The position numbers and the translations under genes are program-made. Of a stretch of DNA of 32,595 nt, positions 8,837 through 19,281 are shown piece after piece. The stretch comes from Pseudomonas sp. IPO3778 (GTDB lineage: Bacteria > Pseudomonadota > Gammaproteobacteria > Pseudomonadales > Pseudomonadaceae). The notes under the pieces were generated by a model. That model searched no databases and was not told the origin of the DNA. It saw only the letters and a list, made by a program, of their open reading frames with translations. Within the stretch, counting starts at the first letter, position 1, and each line of letters starts with the position of its first letter. The stretch lies in the NCBI RefSeq assembly GCF_013386825.1, contig NZ_JACARC010000004.1, positions 1 to 32,595 of the forward strand, read 5' to 3'.

Positions 8837-10238
8837 ACCCCTCGCGGCCTTGGTATTGGTGGCACTGCACGGTTGCTCGCTGGCGCCCACCTACAAGGCA
8901 CCGACCCTCGACCTGCCGGCCAAGTACCGCGAACAGACCAGCGACGGCCCGTGGCACAGCGCACAGCCGTCCGACCAACTGGCGCCGAAGTGGTGGCAGC
9001 TGTACCAGGACCCGCGCCTGAACGACCTGCAGGAACAACTGCTCAAGGCCAACCCGGACCTCGCAGCGGCGCTGGCGCATTTCGATGCGTCCCAGGCGTA
9101 TGCCAGCCAGCTGCATGCCGGGTTATTCCCACAGATCACCGCCAGCGCACAACCGTTGCGTCAGCGGCAATCGGATACCCGGCCGTTGCGGGGCGATACC
9201 CAGCCTTCGGTGTACAACAGCAACACGGCGGGGTTTGCGCTGAGCTTTGATCTGGACCTGTGGGGCAAAATCCGCAACCAGGTGGCGGCGGGTGATGCCC
9301 AGGCCCAAGCCTCCGGGGATGACTTGGCGGTGGCACGCCTGAGCCTGCAGCACCAGTTGGCGACGCTGTATGTGCAGCTCAACGGGCTGGATGCACAAAG
9401 CCGGATTCTCAGCAGTTCGCTGGACGATTTTGGCCAGGCGTTGCAACTGACCCGCAGCCGGTATGAAGGTCAGATTGCCTCCGAACTGGACCTGACCCGT
9501 GCCCAGAATCAACTGGCGGAAGCCGAGGCGCAGCTGGATGACGTGCGCGGCCAACGCAACCTCACCGAGCATGCGATTGGTGAACTGGTGGGCGTGTCTG
9601 CCAGCGAGTTCCAGCTGCCACCGAGCAAGCAACTGATTGCATTGCCGGGAATTCCGCAGCAACTGCCGAGCCACCTGCTGCAACGCCGCCCTGATATTGC
9701 GGCGGCGGAGCGACGGGTGTTTGCGGCCAACGCGAATATTGGCGTGGCGAAGGCCGCGTGGTACCCGGACTTCAGCTTGACCGGCTTGATTGGCGGGCAG
9801 ACGCAAGGTGTGGGCAACTTGTTCTCGGCGGCCAATCGGTATTGGGCGCTGGGGCCGCTGGTCAACCTGCCGATCTTTGATGGCGGGCGGTTGAGTGCGA
9901 ATGAGCGCCAGGCCAAAGCCGAGTTTGAAGAGGCTTCGGCGCATTACCGCAGCCAGGTGTTGCGCGCGGTGCGCGAGGTTGAAGACAACCTTGGGCAGTT
10001 GCGTGACTTGCAGCAGGAAGCGATGGACGAACAAGCCGCCGCGAATGCCGCCGAACACACTCAAACGCTGGCGATGAACAGTTATCAAGCGGGGGCTGTG
10101 AGTTACCTGGATGTGGTAACAGCGCAGACGGCGGCGTTGCAGGCGCAGAGGACGTTGCAGGCGGTGCAGACGCGGCAATTGCAAGCGAGTGTAGGGCTGG
10201 TGACAGCACTCGGTGGCGGCTGGAAGCCCGACGCCTGA
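8820..10238 (+). CDS. Outer-membrane efflux channel lipoprotein, OprM/NodT family
   Basis: An outer-membrane factor of the TolC superfamily, 472 residues from the ATG at 8820. It has a signal peptide with lipobox LHGC (lipidated Cys19) and the family signatures FDLDLWGKIRNQ, SELDLTRAQNQLAEAEA, LLQRRPDIAAAERR and LPIFDGGR, in two repeated halves of beta and alpha-helical barrel segments. A GTG at 8814 is an alternative start two codons earlier; the G-run at 8810-8814 fits the ATG better. The start overlaps the adaptor stop, so the three genes form one operon. Confidence 0.93.
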   Translation: MRPRLKPLAALVLVALHGCSLAPTYKAPTLDLPAKYREQTSDGPWHSAQPSDQLAPKWWQLYQDPRLNDLQEQLLKANPDLAAALAHFDASQAYASQLHAGLFPQITASAQPLRQRQSDTRPLRGDTQPSVYNSNTAGFALSFDLDLWGKIRNQVAAGDAQAQASGDDLAVARLSLQHQLATLYVQLNGLDAQSRILSSSLDDFGQALQLTRSRYEGQIASELDLTRAQNQLAEAEAQLDDVRGQRNLTEHAIGELVGVSASEFQLPPSKQLIALPGIPQQLPSHLLQRRPDIAAAERRVFAANANIGVAKAAWYPDFSLTGLIGGQTQGVGNLFSAANRYWALGPLVNLPIFDGGRLSANERQAKAEFEEASAHYRSQVLRAVREVEDNLGQLRDLQQEAMDEQAAANAAEHTQTLAMNSYQAGAVSYLDVVTAQTAALQAQRTLQAVQTRQLQASVGLVTALGGGWKPDA

Positions 10239-10259
10239 CATTACTTTCGAGCCCACCCG

Positions 10260-10372
10260 GATCAACTGTGGGAGCGGGCTTGCTCGCGAAAAACGTTAAC
10301 GGTGACGCGTACCGTCTGGTTGTACGCGGCGCCCTCGGTTTTTTTTCGCGAGCAAGCTCGCTCCTACAATGG
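10260..10372. repeat. REPIN (GTGGGAGCGGGCTTGCTCGC type), copy A
   Basis: Two inverted REP sequences (TGTGGGAGCGGGCTTGCTCGC and its near complement GCGAGCAAGCTCGCTCCTACA) flank a 50-60 nt spacer and can fold into a long hairpin. The whole 113-bp block recurs at 10538-10648, differing only in the length of one T run (8 versus 6). Confidence 0.9.
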
Positions 10373-10377
10373 CTGAT

Positions 10378-10512
10378 GATCGTTCCCGCGCTCCGCGTGG
10401 GAATGCCGCCTCGGACGCTCTGCGTCCAACTGCCAGTGCACGGTTCAAGCCTTGCGCAGTGGTGACGCAGAGCGTCACGGGATGCATCCCCACGCAGAGC
10501 GTGGGAACGATC
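10378..10512. repeat. Inverted-repeat element with GATCGTTCCC ends
   Basis: This 135-bp element begins with GATCGTTCCC and ends with the exact complement GGGAACGATC. It contains further inner pairs (CGCTCTGCGT / ACGCAGAGCG; GACGCAGAGCGTC). It belongs to a palindromic repeat type common between pseudomonad genes. It sits exactly between two direct copies of a REPIN. Confidence 0.8.
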
Positions 10513-10537
10513 GCAACGCGCGCTCCTGACCAACCGG

Positions 10538-10648
10538 GATCAACTGTGGGAGCGGGCTTGCTCGCGAAAAACGTTAACGGTGACGCGTACCGTCTGGTTG
10601 TACGCGGCGCCCTCGGTTTTTTCGCGAGCAAGCTCGCTCCTACAATGG
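10538..10648. repeat. REPIN (GTGGGAGCGGGCTTGCTCGC type), copy B
   Basis: A direct repeat of 10260-10372, 111 bp, identical apart from two fewer Ts in one run. It lies 19 bp before the end of the LysE-family gene. Confidence 0.9.
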
Positions 10649-10666
10649 ATGGGGCAGCCTGTTGGT

Positions 10667-11302
10667 TCAATGAAGCGTGGACAAGCCCAACGCCGCACCA
10701 AAAAACACGAAGAATACCGCCACTATCCTGGAACCTGTTTTCCCGGCAGACGGTGAGGTAAGTCTCGAAGCAATCCTTGTCGCCAGCAATGCATAACCGG
10801 AAAGCAGGCAGAACTTGATCAGTGCGCTGATCACCACCAGCAACGCGAAAAACTGCAGGTCCGGGGTGCCGGACTTTTCAAACTGCGGCAGCAGCGCCGC
10901 GAAATAGACAAAGGCTTTCGGGTTGCTGATCCCGACCAAAAAAGACTGGGACCACTGACGCCCCACCGACGGGGCGCCGGCTTGCGCAACGACCGGGCCT
11001 GCTACCTGCGCGGCCCTGCGACTTTTGTTGAACGCCGCAACGCCCAGGTAAATCAGGTAGGCCGCCCCGGCCAGTTTCAAGGCGTTGAACAGTGCGGGGT
11101 GATGGGCGAAGAACGTTGCGATACCCAATGACGAAATCAACCCCATGAGCAAGATCGCAAACACATCGCCGGTCAGCACGCCGATGGCCTTCAACGGCCC
11201 GAACCTGATGGCGTTATTGATCAGGAAAACCGTGGATGGCCCAGGTGATCCGGTCTGGACCATGGTGATCAGGATGAAGGTCAGCCATGCGTACAGGGTC
11301 AT
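10667..11302 (-). CDS. LysE/RhtB-family amino-acid exporter
   Basis: A 211-residue inner-membrane protein with about six hydrophobic helices. It has the family signatures at the N-terminus (TGSPGPSTVFLI, residues 17-28) and in the centre (VGISNPKAFVYFAALLPQF). Proteins of this family export amino acids such as lysine, threonine or homoserine lactones; the substrate here is unknown. The ATG at 11302 starts directly with the first helix; a GTG 39 nt upstream would add a hydrophilic extension and is less likely. It is a single gene, with a repeat island at its 3' end and about 200 bp without a gene upstream. Confidence 0.92.
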   Translation of the reverse strand: MTLYAWLTFILITMVQTGSPGPSTVFLINNAIRFGPLKAIGVLTGDVFAILLMGLISSLGIATFFAHHPALFNALKLAGAAYLIYLGVAAFNKSRRAAQVAGPVVAQAGAPSVGRQWSQSFLVGISNPKAFVYFAALLPQFEKSGTPDLQFFALLVVISALIKFCLLSGYALLATRIASRLTSPSAGKTGSRIVAVFFVFFGAALGLSTLH

Positions 11303-11507
11303 GATGGAGTGCTCGTCCGCGGGGTAGTGTGCAGGAGGCACTATTGTTTGGGTTATTGAGGCGGGGTTTTAGGTCCAGACAGGCAATATTTTCGCAGCCA
11401 ATCGGCGTAACAGTCCGTCTGTATGGTGATTTTATTGGGGGTCTGTAGCGGCCCCTCACCCTCTCCACAGGGGGCGAGAGTAAGGGGTCGTACTCAAGCC
11501 AAACGTA

Positions 11508-12791
11508 TCAGGCGGCGAGCTTGCCGCTGGCAATCGCCTGTGATGCTGCCACCATCGCCCTCAACAACACCGCACACCCCGCCGCCAGATCATCGGGCGC
11601 TGCGTTCTCGATTTCGTTATGGCTGATGCCGCCTTCGCACGGCACAAAGATCATCCCCGCCGGCCCCAGTTCTGCGACGAAAATCGCGTCATGCCCTGCC
11701 CCGCTCACAATGTCCATGTTCGACAACCCCAACCCATTGGCCGCATCCCGCACGGCATCCACGCAGCCTTTGTCGAAGTACAGCGGCGGGAAATCGGCGG
11801 TGGGTGTCATCTCGAACGTCAGGCCGTGCTTGGCGCATGTGTCGTCGATCACCTTGCGCACCTGGGCAATCATTGAGTCCAGGCGTGCCGGTTCCAGGTG
11901 ACGGAAGTCCAGGGTCATGCGCACTTCGCCAGGAATCACATTGCGTGAGCCCGGGTAGGCCTGCAGGCAACCCACGGTGCCGCAGGCATGAGGTTGATGG
12001 CCCAGCGCGGCCGCGTTAACCGCGGCCACCACGGCGGCGGCGCCCACCAACGCGTCTTTACGCAAGTGCATTGGCGTCGGCCCCGCATGCGCCTCCACGC
12101 CACGCAGTTTCAAGTCGAACCATTTCTGGCCAAGGGCGCCCAGCACCACGCCGATAATTTTCTTTTCATCCTCAAGAATCGGGCCTTGCTCGATATGCGC
12201 TTCGAAATACGCGCCTACCTTGTGCCCGCTCACCGGCCGCGATCCGGCGTAGCCAATGGCATTCAGCGCATCACCCACGGTTACACCGTCGGCGTCGGTC
12301 TTGGCGAGCGTGTCTGCGAGGGTAAATTTCTCGGCAAACACACCGGAGCCCATCATGCAGGGCGGAAAGCGCGAGCCCTCTTCGTTGGTCCACACCACCA
12401 CTTCCAGCGGCGCCTCGGTTTCCACCTTAAGGTCGTTGAGGGTTCGCAACACCTCAACGCCCGCCAGCACACCAAAACACCCATCAAACTTGCCACCGGT
12501 GGGCTGGGTGTCGATATGGCTGCCGGTCATCACCGGCGGCAATTTGGGATTGCGCCCCGGTCGGCGGGCGAAGATATTGCCCACGCCATCGATGGTCACG
12601 GTGCAGCCAGCCTCCTCGCACCACTTCACAAACAGGTCGCGAGCCTGGCGATCGAGGTCGGTGAGGGCCAGGCGGCAGACGCCGCCCTTGGGGGTGGCGC
12701 CGAGCTTGGCGAGTTCCATCAGGGACAGCCACAAACGGTCGCGGTTAATGTGCTGATGGGTGGATTGCAGAACGTCTACGGCAGCGTTCAT
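11508..12791 (-). CDS. Zn-dependent amidase, beta-ureidopropionase / N-carbamoyl-amino-acid hydrolase
   Basis: A cytosolic M20-type metallo-hydrolase of 427 residues, family length. The metal and catalytic motifs are complete: GSHIDTQPTGGKFDG, TNEEGSRFPP, EAHIEQGP, SGAGHDA and SHNEIENA. Relatives release CO2 and ammonia from N-carbamoyl amino acids or allantoate. Next to hydA and preTA, the most likely substrate is N-carbamoyl-beta-alanine (from uracil) or N-carbamoyl-beta-aminoisobutyrate (from thymine), the last step of reductive pyrimidine breakdown. This role is often called pydC. The ATG at 12791 has a good AGGAGA site. It lies downstream of the NCS1 transporter gene on the same strand, separated by a REPIN-containing gap. 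Confidence 0.88.
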   Translation of the reverse strand: MNAAVDVLQSTHQHINRDRLWLSLMELAKLGATPKGGVCRLALTDLDRQARDLFVKWCEEAGCTVTIDGVGNIFARRPGRNPKLPPVMTGSHIDTQPTGGKFDGCFGVLAGVEVLRTLNDLKVETEAPLEVVVWTNEEGSRFPPCMMGSGVFAEKFTLADTLAKTDADGVTVGDALNAIGYAGSRPVSGHKVGAYFEAHIEQGPILEDEKKIIGVVLGALGQKWFDLKLRGVEAHAGPTPMHLRKDALVGAAAVVAAVNAAALGHQPHACGTVGCLQAYPGSRNVIPGEVRMTLDFRHLEPARLDSMIAQVRKVIDDTCAKHGLTFEMTPTADFPPLYFDKGCVDAVRDAANGLGLSNMDIVSGAGHDAIFVAELGPAGMIFVPCEGGISHNEIENAAPDDLAAGCAVLLRAMVAASQAIASGKLAA

Positions 12792-12836
12792 GGGGATCTC
12801 CTCAGGCTACTTTTTATATGAATCGACTCGATCAAC

Positions 12837-12924
12837 TGTGGGAGCTGGCTTGCCTGCGATGCGGGCGACTCGGTCTTTCAGTTGCACCGGGTCGATGCCA
12901 TCGCAGGCAAGCCAGCTCCTACAT
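12837..12924. repeat. REPIN (GTGGGAGCTGGCTTGCCTGC type)
   Basis: Inverted arms TGTGGGAGCTGGCTTGCCTG and CAGGCAAGCCAGCTCCTACA flank a spacer containing CGGTCTTTCAG. It fills the gap between the transporter and hydrolase genes, so it would form a hairpin in a joint transcript and could lower or stabilise expression of one part. Confidence 0.9.
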
Positions 12925-12933
12925 TGACCGTGT

Positions 12934-14421
12934 TCACAAGGGTGTTTTTACGGCGACTGCACGGACACCGCGCTTCCTGCACAGGCCGTAATACAACACC
13001 CCGCCCAACGCCGAGCCGGTGAACCAGCCATAGCTGTAGAACCAGCTGAACGCACTGCTGCCAAGAGACAGCAAGGTCAGCACCACCGGCACGCCAAACG
13101 CCAGGAAGCCATGCCAGTTCCACGCCGGGTACACGTCATCGCGGTACAAACCGGCGAGGTCCAGTTGCTGTTTCTTGATGATGAAATAGTCCACCACCAT
13201 GATCCCGGCAATCGGCCCCAGCAGGCTTGAATAGCCCAGCAACCAGTTGGAATAGACGGTCTCCAGGCTCACATCGGAGATGATCAGCCCGAGCTTTTTC
13301 AGCAGTTCATGGGCCATCAGCGCCAGCCCCACCAACCCGGTGAGGATCACGGCCGTGGTGCGGTTGATCAGCTTGGGGGCGATGTTCTGGAAGTCGTTGG
13401 TGGGCGACACGATGTTCGCCGCCGTGTTGGTGGAAAGCGTGGCGATGATGATCAGCGCCATGGCCACAGCCACCCACACCGGGCTCTGGATATGGCCGAT
13501 CAGGGTCACTGGGTCGGAAACGGTTACGCCCACCAGCTTCACCGAGGCAGCGGTCATGATCACGCCCAGGGACGCAAACAGGAACATGGTCAGCGGCAGG
13601 CCGAAAATCTGCCCCAGGATCTGGTCCTTCTGGCTTTTGGCGTAGCGGCTGAAGTCGGGAATGTTCAACGACAAGGTGGCCCAGAACCCCACCATCGCCG
13701 TCAGGCCGGCCATGAAGTAGCCGGTGAGGCTTGCGCCTTCGGGGCGCTTGGGCGGGATCGCCATCAGCTCGGTCAGCGAGACGTTGGGCAAGGCCCATAC
13801 CAGCAGGCCGATGCCCACCGCTACCAGCAGCGGTGCCGACAAGGTTTCCAGCCATTTGATCGACTCGGCGCCGCGCAACACCACCCACAGGTTCAGTGTC
13901 CAGAAAATCATGAAGCCGATCACTTCACCGGTGCCGCCGAGGGATTTCCAACCCTCGAAAATCGAGCCCAGGAACAGGTGAATCGCCAGGCCGCCAAACA
14001 TCGTCTGGATACCAAACCAGCCGCACGCCACCAGCGCGCGGATCAGGCACGGCACGTTGGAGCCGAGCACGCCGAAGGACGAGCGCAGCAACACCGGAAA
14101 CGGGATGCCGTACTTGGTACCGGGAAAGGCGTTAAGGGTCAGCGGCACCAGCACCACGATATTGGCCAGCAGGATCGCCATCAGCGCCTCGCCCACCGAT
14201 AACCCGAAGTACGCGGTGAGCACGCCGCCCAGGGTGTAGGTCGGCACACACACCGACATGCCGATCCACAGCGCGGTGATATGCCACTTGTTCCAGGTGC
14301 GCTCGCGCACCTTGGTCGGTGCCATGTCGTGGTTGTAGCGGGGGCTGTCGAGGACGTCGGGGCCGGCGTCGAGTTCGTACAGCCCGTTGCGCTCAATGAC
14401 TTGCGATCTGTTCTGTTGCAT
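12934..14421 (-). CDS. NCS1-family nucleobase:cation symporter
   Basis: A 495-residue, about 12-helix inner-membrane transporter of the Mhp1/PucI/NCS1 family. Substrate-site features known from Mhp1 can be seen: GWFGIQT (Trp and Gln of helix 3), GFWATLSLNIPDFSRYA (helix 6 Trp) and ATLSTNTAANIVSP (helix 8 Asn). From its place in the pyrimidine degradation locus it probably imports uracil, thymine, dihydropyrimidines or hydantoins. The ATG at 14421 is chosen because GGAG stands 5-6 nt upstream and the longer form adds 50 non-membrane residues. It is divergent from hydA, and the hydrolase gene follows on the same strand. Confidence 0.92.
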   Translation of the reverse strand: MQQNRSQVIERNGLYELDAGPDVLDSPRYNHDMAPTKVRERTWNKWHITALWIGMSVCVPTYTLGGVLTAYFGLSVGEALMAILLANIVVLVPLTLNAFPGTKYGIPFPVLLRSSFGVLGSNVPCLIRALVACGWFGIQTMFGGLAIHLFLGSIFEGWKSLGGTGEVIGFMIFWTLNLWVVLRGAESIKWLETLSAPLLVAVGIGLLVWALPNVSLTELMAIPPKRPEGASLTGYFMAGLTAMVGFWATLSLNIPDFSRYAKSQKDQILGQIFGLPLTMFLFASLGVIMTAASVKLVGVTVSDPVTLIGHIQSPVWVAVAMALIIIATLSTNTAANIVSPTNDFQNIAPKLINRTTAVILTGLVGLALMAHELLKKLGLIISDVSLETVYSNWLLGYSSLLGPIAGIMVVDYFIIKKQQLDLAGLYRDDVYPAWNWHGFLAFGVPVVLTLLSLGSSAFSWFYSYGWFTGSALGGVLYYGLCRKRGVRAVAVKTPL

Positions 14422-14585
14422 GGCCGCTCCACGGTTTTTTCGAATTATTTTTGCGCATCCCGTGACGTGCACAGGATGGCCGGAGTACCGCGTTGACAAC
14501 ATGACACCCGGGACCCGGCCAACCGCCACCGCACTCAATAACCGTGCCGTAAACCGTCGCCCTGCCCGCACCGCTTATATAACTT

Positions 14586-14601
14586 GCTGATGTTTATCAG
14601 C
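14586..14601. promoter_or_regulatory. Dyad upstream of the NCS1 transporter
   Basis: GCTGAT-GTTT-ATCAGC is a perfect inverted repeat. On the minus strand it lies just upstream of an AT-rich TATATAA that could serve as a -10, so it would sit in the spacer of the transporter promoter. Candidate operator; no good -35 is seen. Confidence 0.35.
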
Positions 14602-14924
14602 TTTATGGTCTCGACCGAAAAGCCCTTCGTTACGTTCAGCGTTACTCAGGCCAAATAACGCAGAAGTTGTCCGAACCCTCAGGACTCAATCTGGTGCAAC
14701 ACAATTATTTTTATTTACCAGCCCCGTCAAGAGGCATGTCTCAAGCATCTGATTTGCAATAGGAAATGTTGCTCAAATTAGGAACCTGTCAAGTGCGTCA
14801 AAATGGTGAGAGGTCGCTACATTTTGGTGATTTTGATTTTTTATCGTTAAAATTCAATTACTTAATACAGATATAAGCTTATAAAAAATATTCTTGCTCA
14901 TTCGAAAAACTCGGGCTAGTTTCT

Positions 14925-14948
14925 ATTCCTGTCACCGCTGACAGGAAT
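14925..14948. promoter_or_regulatory. 24-bp palindrome upstream of hydA, candidate operator
   Basis: ATTCCTGTCA-CCGC-TGACAGGAAT has perfect 10-bp arms. It lies 75 bp before the hydA start, just after a possible -10. It is not followed by a T run, so an operator (perhaps for the RutR-like regulator at 19372-19992) or a leader hairpin is more likely than a terminator. Confidence 0.5.
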
Positions 14949-14974
14949 TAAACCTCCAGCGGCGCGATGCATGA

Positions 14975-16462
<1,488 letters not shown>

Positions 16463-16478
16463 AAGCGGCCTTCGGCCT

Positions 16479-16552
16479 ATCGCGGGCAAGCCCGGCTCCC
16501 ACATTTTTGAGCGGTGAATACTTCCAAATGTGGGAGCTGGCTTGCCTGCGAT
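16479..16552. repeat. REPIN inside the hydA-preT gap
   Basis: ATCGCGGGCAAGCCCGGCTCCCACA and TGTGGGAGCTGGCTTGCCTGCGAT are imperfect inverted arms around a 25-nt spacer. It occupies most of the 163-nt gap between hydA and preT, which are otherwise likely co-transcribed. Confidence 0.88.
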
Positions 16553-16625
16553 GAGGCCGGTACAGGCAATAAAAAAAACCACTGCCCACCAGAGGCAGCA
16601 CCTCAAAAACCGTGAGGCCAATACC

Positions 16626-17993
16626 GTGATCCAGACCCTGAACCATCTTCCCCACCCCCCTGAAGATGCGGCCGCACTCGCCGCCCATTTCACCGACCTG
16701 GCGCCGCCGCTCAATGCCCGGCAAGCCCAGCTGGAAGCCTCGCGCTGCCTGTATTGCTACGACGCACCGTGCGTCAACGCGTGCCCCAGCGAGATCGATA
16801 TCCCCTCGTTCATCCGCAATATCCACACAGAAAACGTCCAGGGCGCCGCGCAGAAAATCCTCTCGGCGAATATCCTCGGCGGCAGTTGCGCCCGGGTGTG
16901 CCCGACGGAAATCCTTTGCCAGCAAGCCTGCGTGCGCAACAACGCCGAAGAATGCGCCCCGGTGCTGATCGGCCTGTTGCAGCGTTATGCCGTGGACAAT
17001 GCGCACTTCAGCGAACACCCGTTCCAGCGCGCCGCGCCCACCGGCAAGCGCATCGCCGTGGTCGGCGCCGGGCCTGCGGGGCTGTCCTGCGCCCACCGCA
17101 GCGCGCTGCACGGCCATGACGTGGTGATTTTCGAAGCCCGGGAAAAAGCCGGCGGCCTGAATGAATACGGGATCGCCAAGTACAAGCTGGTGGACGATTT
17201 TGCGCAAAAGGAACTGGATTTCCTCCTGCAAATCGGTGGCATCGAAATCCGTCACGGCCAACGCCTCGGCGACAACCTGACCTTGAGCGAACTGCACCAG
17301 CAATTCGATTCGGTATTCCTCGGCCTCGGCCTGGCCGCCAGCAAACAGCTCGGCCTGCCCCACGAAGACGCCCCCGGCCTGCTCGCCGCCACCGACTACA
17401 TCCGCGAACTGCGCCAGGCCGACGACCTCAGCCAACTGCCTCTGGCCGACCGCTGCATCGTCCTCGGCGCCGGCAACACGGCCATCGACATGGCCGTGCA
17501 AATGGCCCGCCTCGGTGCCCGCGACGTCAACCTGGTGTACCGCCGAGGCTTGGCTGAAATGGGCGCCACCGGCCACGAACAGGACATCGCCAAGGCCAAC
17601 CAGGTGCGCCTGCTGACCTGGGCCCAACCCGAAGAGGTGTTGCTCGACGACCAGGGCCATGTGCGCGGCATGCGTTTCGCCCGTACCCGTATGGTGGATG
17701 GCCGCCTGCAAGCCACCGGCGAGACCTTTGAACTGGCCGCCGACGCGATCTTCAAGGCGATCGGCCAAGGCTTCGATGACGCGGCGCTGCACGACCCGCT
17801 GGCGCACCAACTGCAACGCCAGGGCGAGCGTATCTTCGTCAACGAACAGCTGCGCACCAGCATCCCCGGTGTGTATGCCGGCGGCGATTGCGTCAGCCTC
17901 GGCCAGGACCTCACCGTGCAGGCGGTGCAACACGGCAAGCTGGCCGCTGAAGCCATGCACGCCCAACTCATGCTGAATGTGGAGGCTGCGTAA
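16626..17993 (+). CDS. preT: Dihydropyrimidine dehydrogenase, NAD(H)-oxidising Fe-S flavoprotein subunit
   Basis: The partner of PreA (also called PydX). It takes electrons from NAD(P)H through FAD and Fe-S clusters and passes them to PreA for reduction of uracil or thymine. The N-terminal domain has eight cysteines in the DPD pattern: 41, 44, 49, 53 (CLYCYDAPCVNACP) and 88, 92, 98, 102 (CARVCPTEILCQQAC). FAD motif VVGAGPAGLSCAH lies near 145-157, the NAD(P) motif VLGAGNTAIDMA in the C-terminal half and GVYAGGDCV near the end. It is 455 residues from the GTG at 16626, preceded by GTGAGG. A longer frame back to 16530 would run into the REPIN. It overlaps preA by one base (TAATG). Confidence 0.94.
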   Translation: MIQTLNHLPHPPEDAAALAAHFTDLAPPLNARQAQLEASRCLYCYDAPCVNACPSEIDIPSFIRNIHTENVQGAAQKILSANILGGSCARVCPTEILCQQACVRNNAEECAPVLIGLLQRYAVDNAHFSEHPFQRAAPTGKRIAVVGAGPAGLSCAHRSALHGHDVVIFEAREKAGGLNEYGIAKYKLVDDFAQKELDFLLQIGGIEIRHGQRLGDNLTLSELHQQFDSVFLGLGLAASKQLGLPHEDAPGLLAATDYIRELRQADDLSQLPLADRCIVLGAGNTAIDMAVQMARLGARDVNLVYRRGLAEMGATGHEQDIAKANQVRLLTWAQPEEVLLDDQGHVRGMRFARTRMVDGRLQATGETFELAADAIFKAIGQGFDDAALHDPLAHQLQRQGERIFVNEQLRTSIPGVYAGGDCVSLGQDLTVQAVQHGKLAAEAMHAQLMLNVEAA

Positions 17994-19267
17994 TGGCCGA
18001 TCTCTCGATTGTGTTCGCCGGCATCAAAGCCCCCAATCCTTTCTGGCTGGCCTCCGCGCCGCCCACCGACAAGGCCTACAACGTGGTCCGTGCCTTTGAG
18101 GCGGGCTGGGGCGGCGTGGTGTGGAAAACCCTCGGCGAAGACCCCGCCGCGGTCAACGTCTCATCCCGTTACTCGGCGCACTTTGGCGCCAACCGTGAAG
18201 TGCTCGGCATCAATAACATCGAGCTGATTACCGACCGCTCCCTGGAAATCAACCTGCGGGAAATTACCCAGGTGAAAAAGGACTGGCCCGACCGCGCGCT
18301 GATCGTCTCGCTGATGGTGCCGTGTGTTGAAGCGTCGTGGAAACACATCCTGCCGCTGGTGGAAGCCACCGGTTGCGATGGCATCGAGCTGAATTTCGGT
18401 TGCCCCCACGGCATGCCGGAGCGCGGCATGGGCGCGGCGGTGGGCCAGGTGCCGGAGTACGTGGAACAGGTGACGCGCTGGTGCAAGACCTACTGCTCGT
18501 TGCCGGTGATCGTCAAGCTGACGCCGAACATCACCGACATTCGGGTGGCGGCCCGGGCGGCGTATCGCGGCGGTGCGGATGCGGTGTCGCTGATCAACAC
18601 CATCAACTCCATCACCAGTGTCGACCTGGAGCGCATGGTCGCCCTGCCGATGGTGGGCACCCAAAGCACCCACGGTGGCTACTGCGGTTCGGCAGTGAAA
18701 CCGATTGCGTTGAACATGGTGGCGGAGATTGCCCGGGATCCACAGACCCAGGGTTTGCCGATCTGCGGGATTGGCGGGATCGGCAACTGGCGCGATGCGG
18801 CGGAATTTGTCGCGCTGGGCTGCGGCGCGGTGCAGGTGTGCACGGCGGCGATGCTGCACGGGTTTCGGATTGTGGAAGAAATGAAGGACGGCCTGTCGCG
18901 GTGGATGGACAGCCAGGGCTACAGCAGCTTGCAGGAATTTTCCGGGCGGGCGGTGGGTAATACGACGGATTGGAAGTACCTGGATATCAACTATCAGGTG
19001 ATCGCCAGGATCGATCAGGAAGCCTGTATTGGGTGTGGGCGTTGCCATATTGCCTGTGAGGATACTTCGCACCAGGCGATTGCCAGCTTGAAGCAGGCGG
19101 ATGGCACGCATAAGTACGAGGTGATTGATGACGAGTGCGTGGGCTGCAACCTGTGCCAGATCACCTGCCCGGTGGCGGACTGTATCGAGATGGTGCCGGT
19201 GGACACCGGGAAGCCGTTTTTGAACTGGACGCAGGACCCGCGCAACCCCTACCGGGAAGCGGTGTAG
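17993..19267 (+). CDS. preA: Dihydropyrimidine dehydrogenase, catalytic FMN subunit
   Basis: A 424-residue subunit (also called PydA) that reduces the uracil/thymine ring, first step of the reductive pathway. The dihydroorotate-dehydrogenase-like TIM barrel (about 1-320) carries NFGCPHGMPERGMG, KLTPNITDI, INTINSI and GIGGIGNWRDAAEF. The C-terminus has two 4Fe-4S motifs, CIGCGRCHIAC and CVGCNLCQITCPVADC. At the flexible loop where mammalian DPD has its catalytic Cys (MGLACGQ), this protein reads MGAAVGQ. It is translationally coupled to preT. Together the two correspond to E. coli PreTA. Confidence 0.95.
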   Translation: MADLSIVFAGIKAPNPFWLASAPPTDKAYNVVRAFEAGWGGVVWKTLGEDPAAVNVSSRYSAHFGANREVLGINNIELITDRSLEINLREITQVKKDWPDRALIVSLMVPCVEASWKHILPLVEATGCDGIELNFGCPHGMPERGMGAAVGQVPEYVEQVTRWCKTYCSLPVIVKLTPNITDIRVAARAAYRGGADAVSLINTINSITSVDLERMVALPMVGTQSTHGGYCGSAVKPIALNMVAEIARDPQTQGLPICGIGGIGNWRDAAEFVALGCGAVQVCTAAMLHGFRIVEEMKDGLSRWMDSQGYSSLQEFSGRAVGNTTDWKYLDINYQVIARIDQEACIGCGRCHIACEDTSHQAIASLKQADGTHKYEVIDDECVGCNLCQITCPVADCIEMVPVDTGKPFLNWTQDPRNPYREAV

Positions 19268-19281
19268 TCCTTTAGATCGCT

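Noticed and set aside
10268..10761. Open frames across the repeat island
   Set aside because: They are made almost entirely of REP and palindromic repeat sequence, so there is no support for a protein.
14803..14850. 15-codon hydrophobic frame (MVRGRYILVILIFYR) in the hydA upstream region
   Set aside because: No ribosome binding site, very short, in AT-rich DNA where such frames arise by chance.
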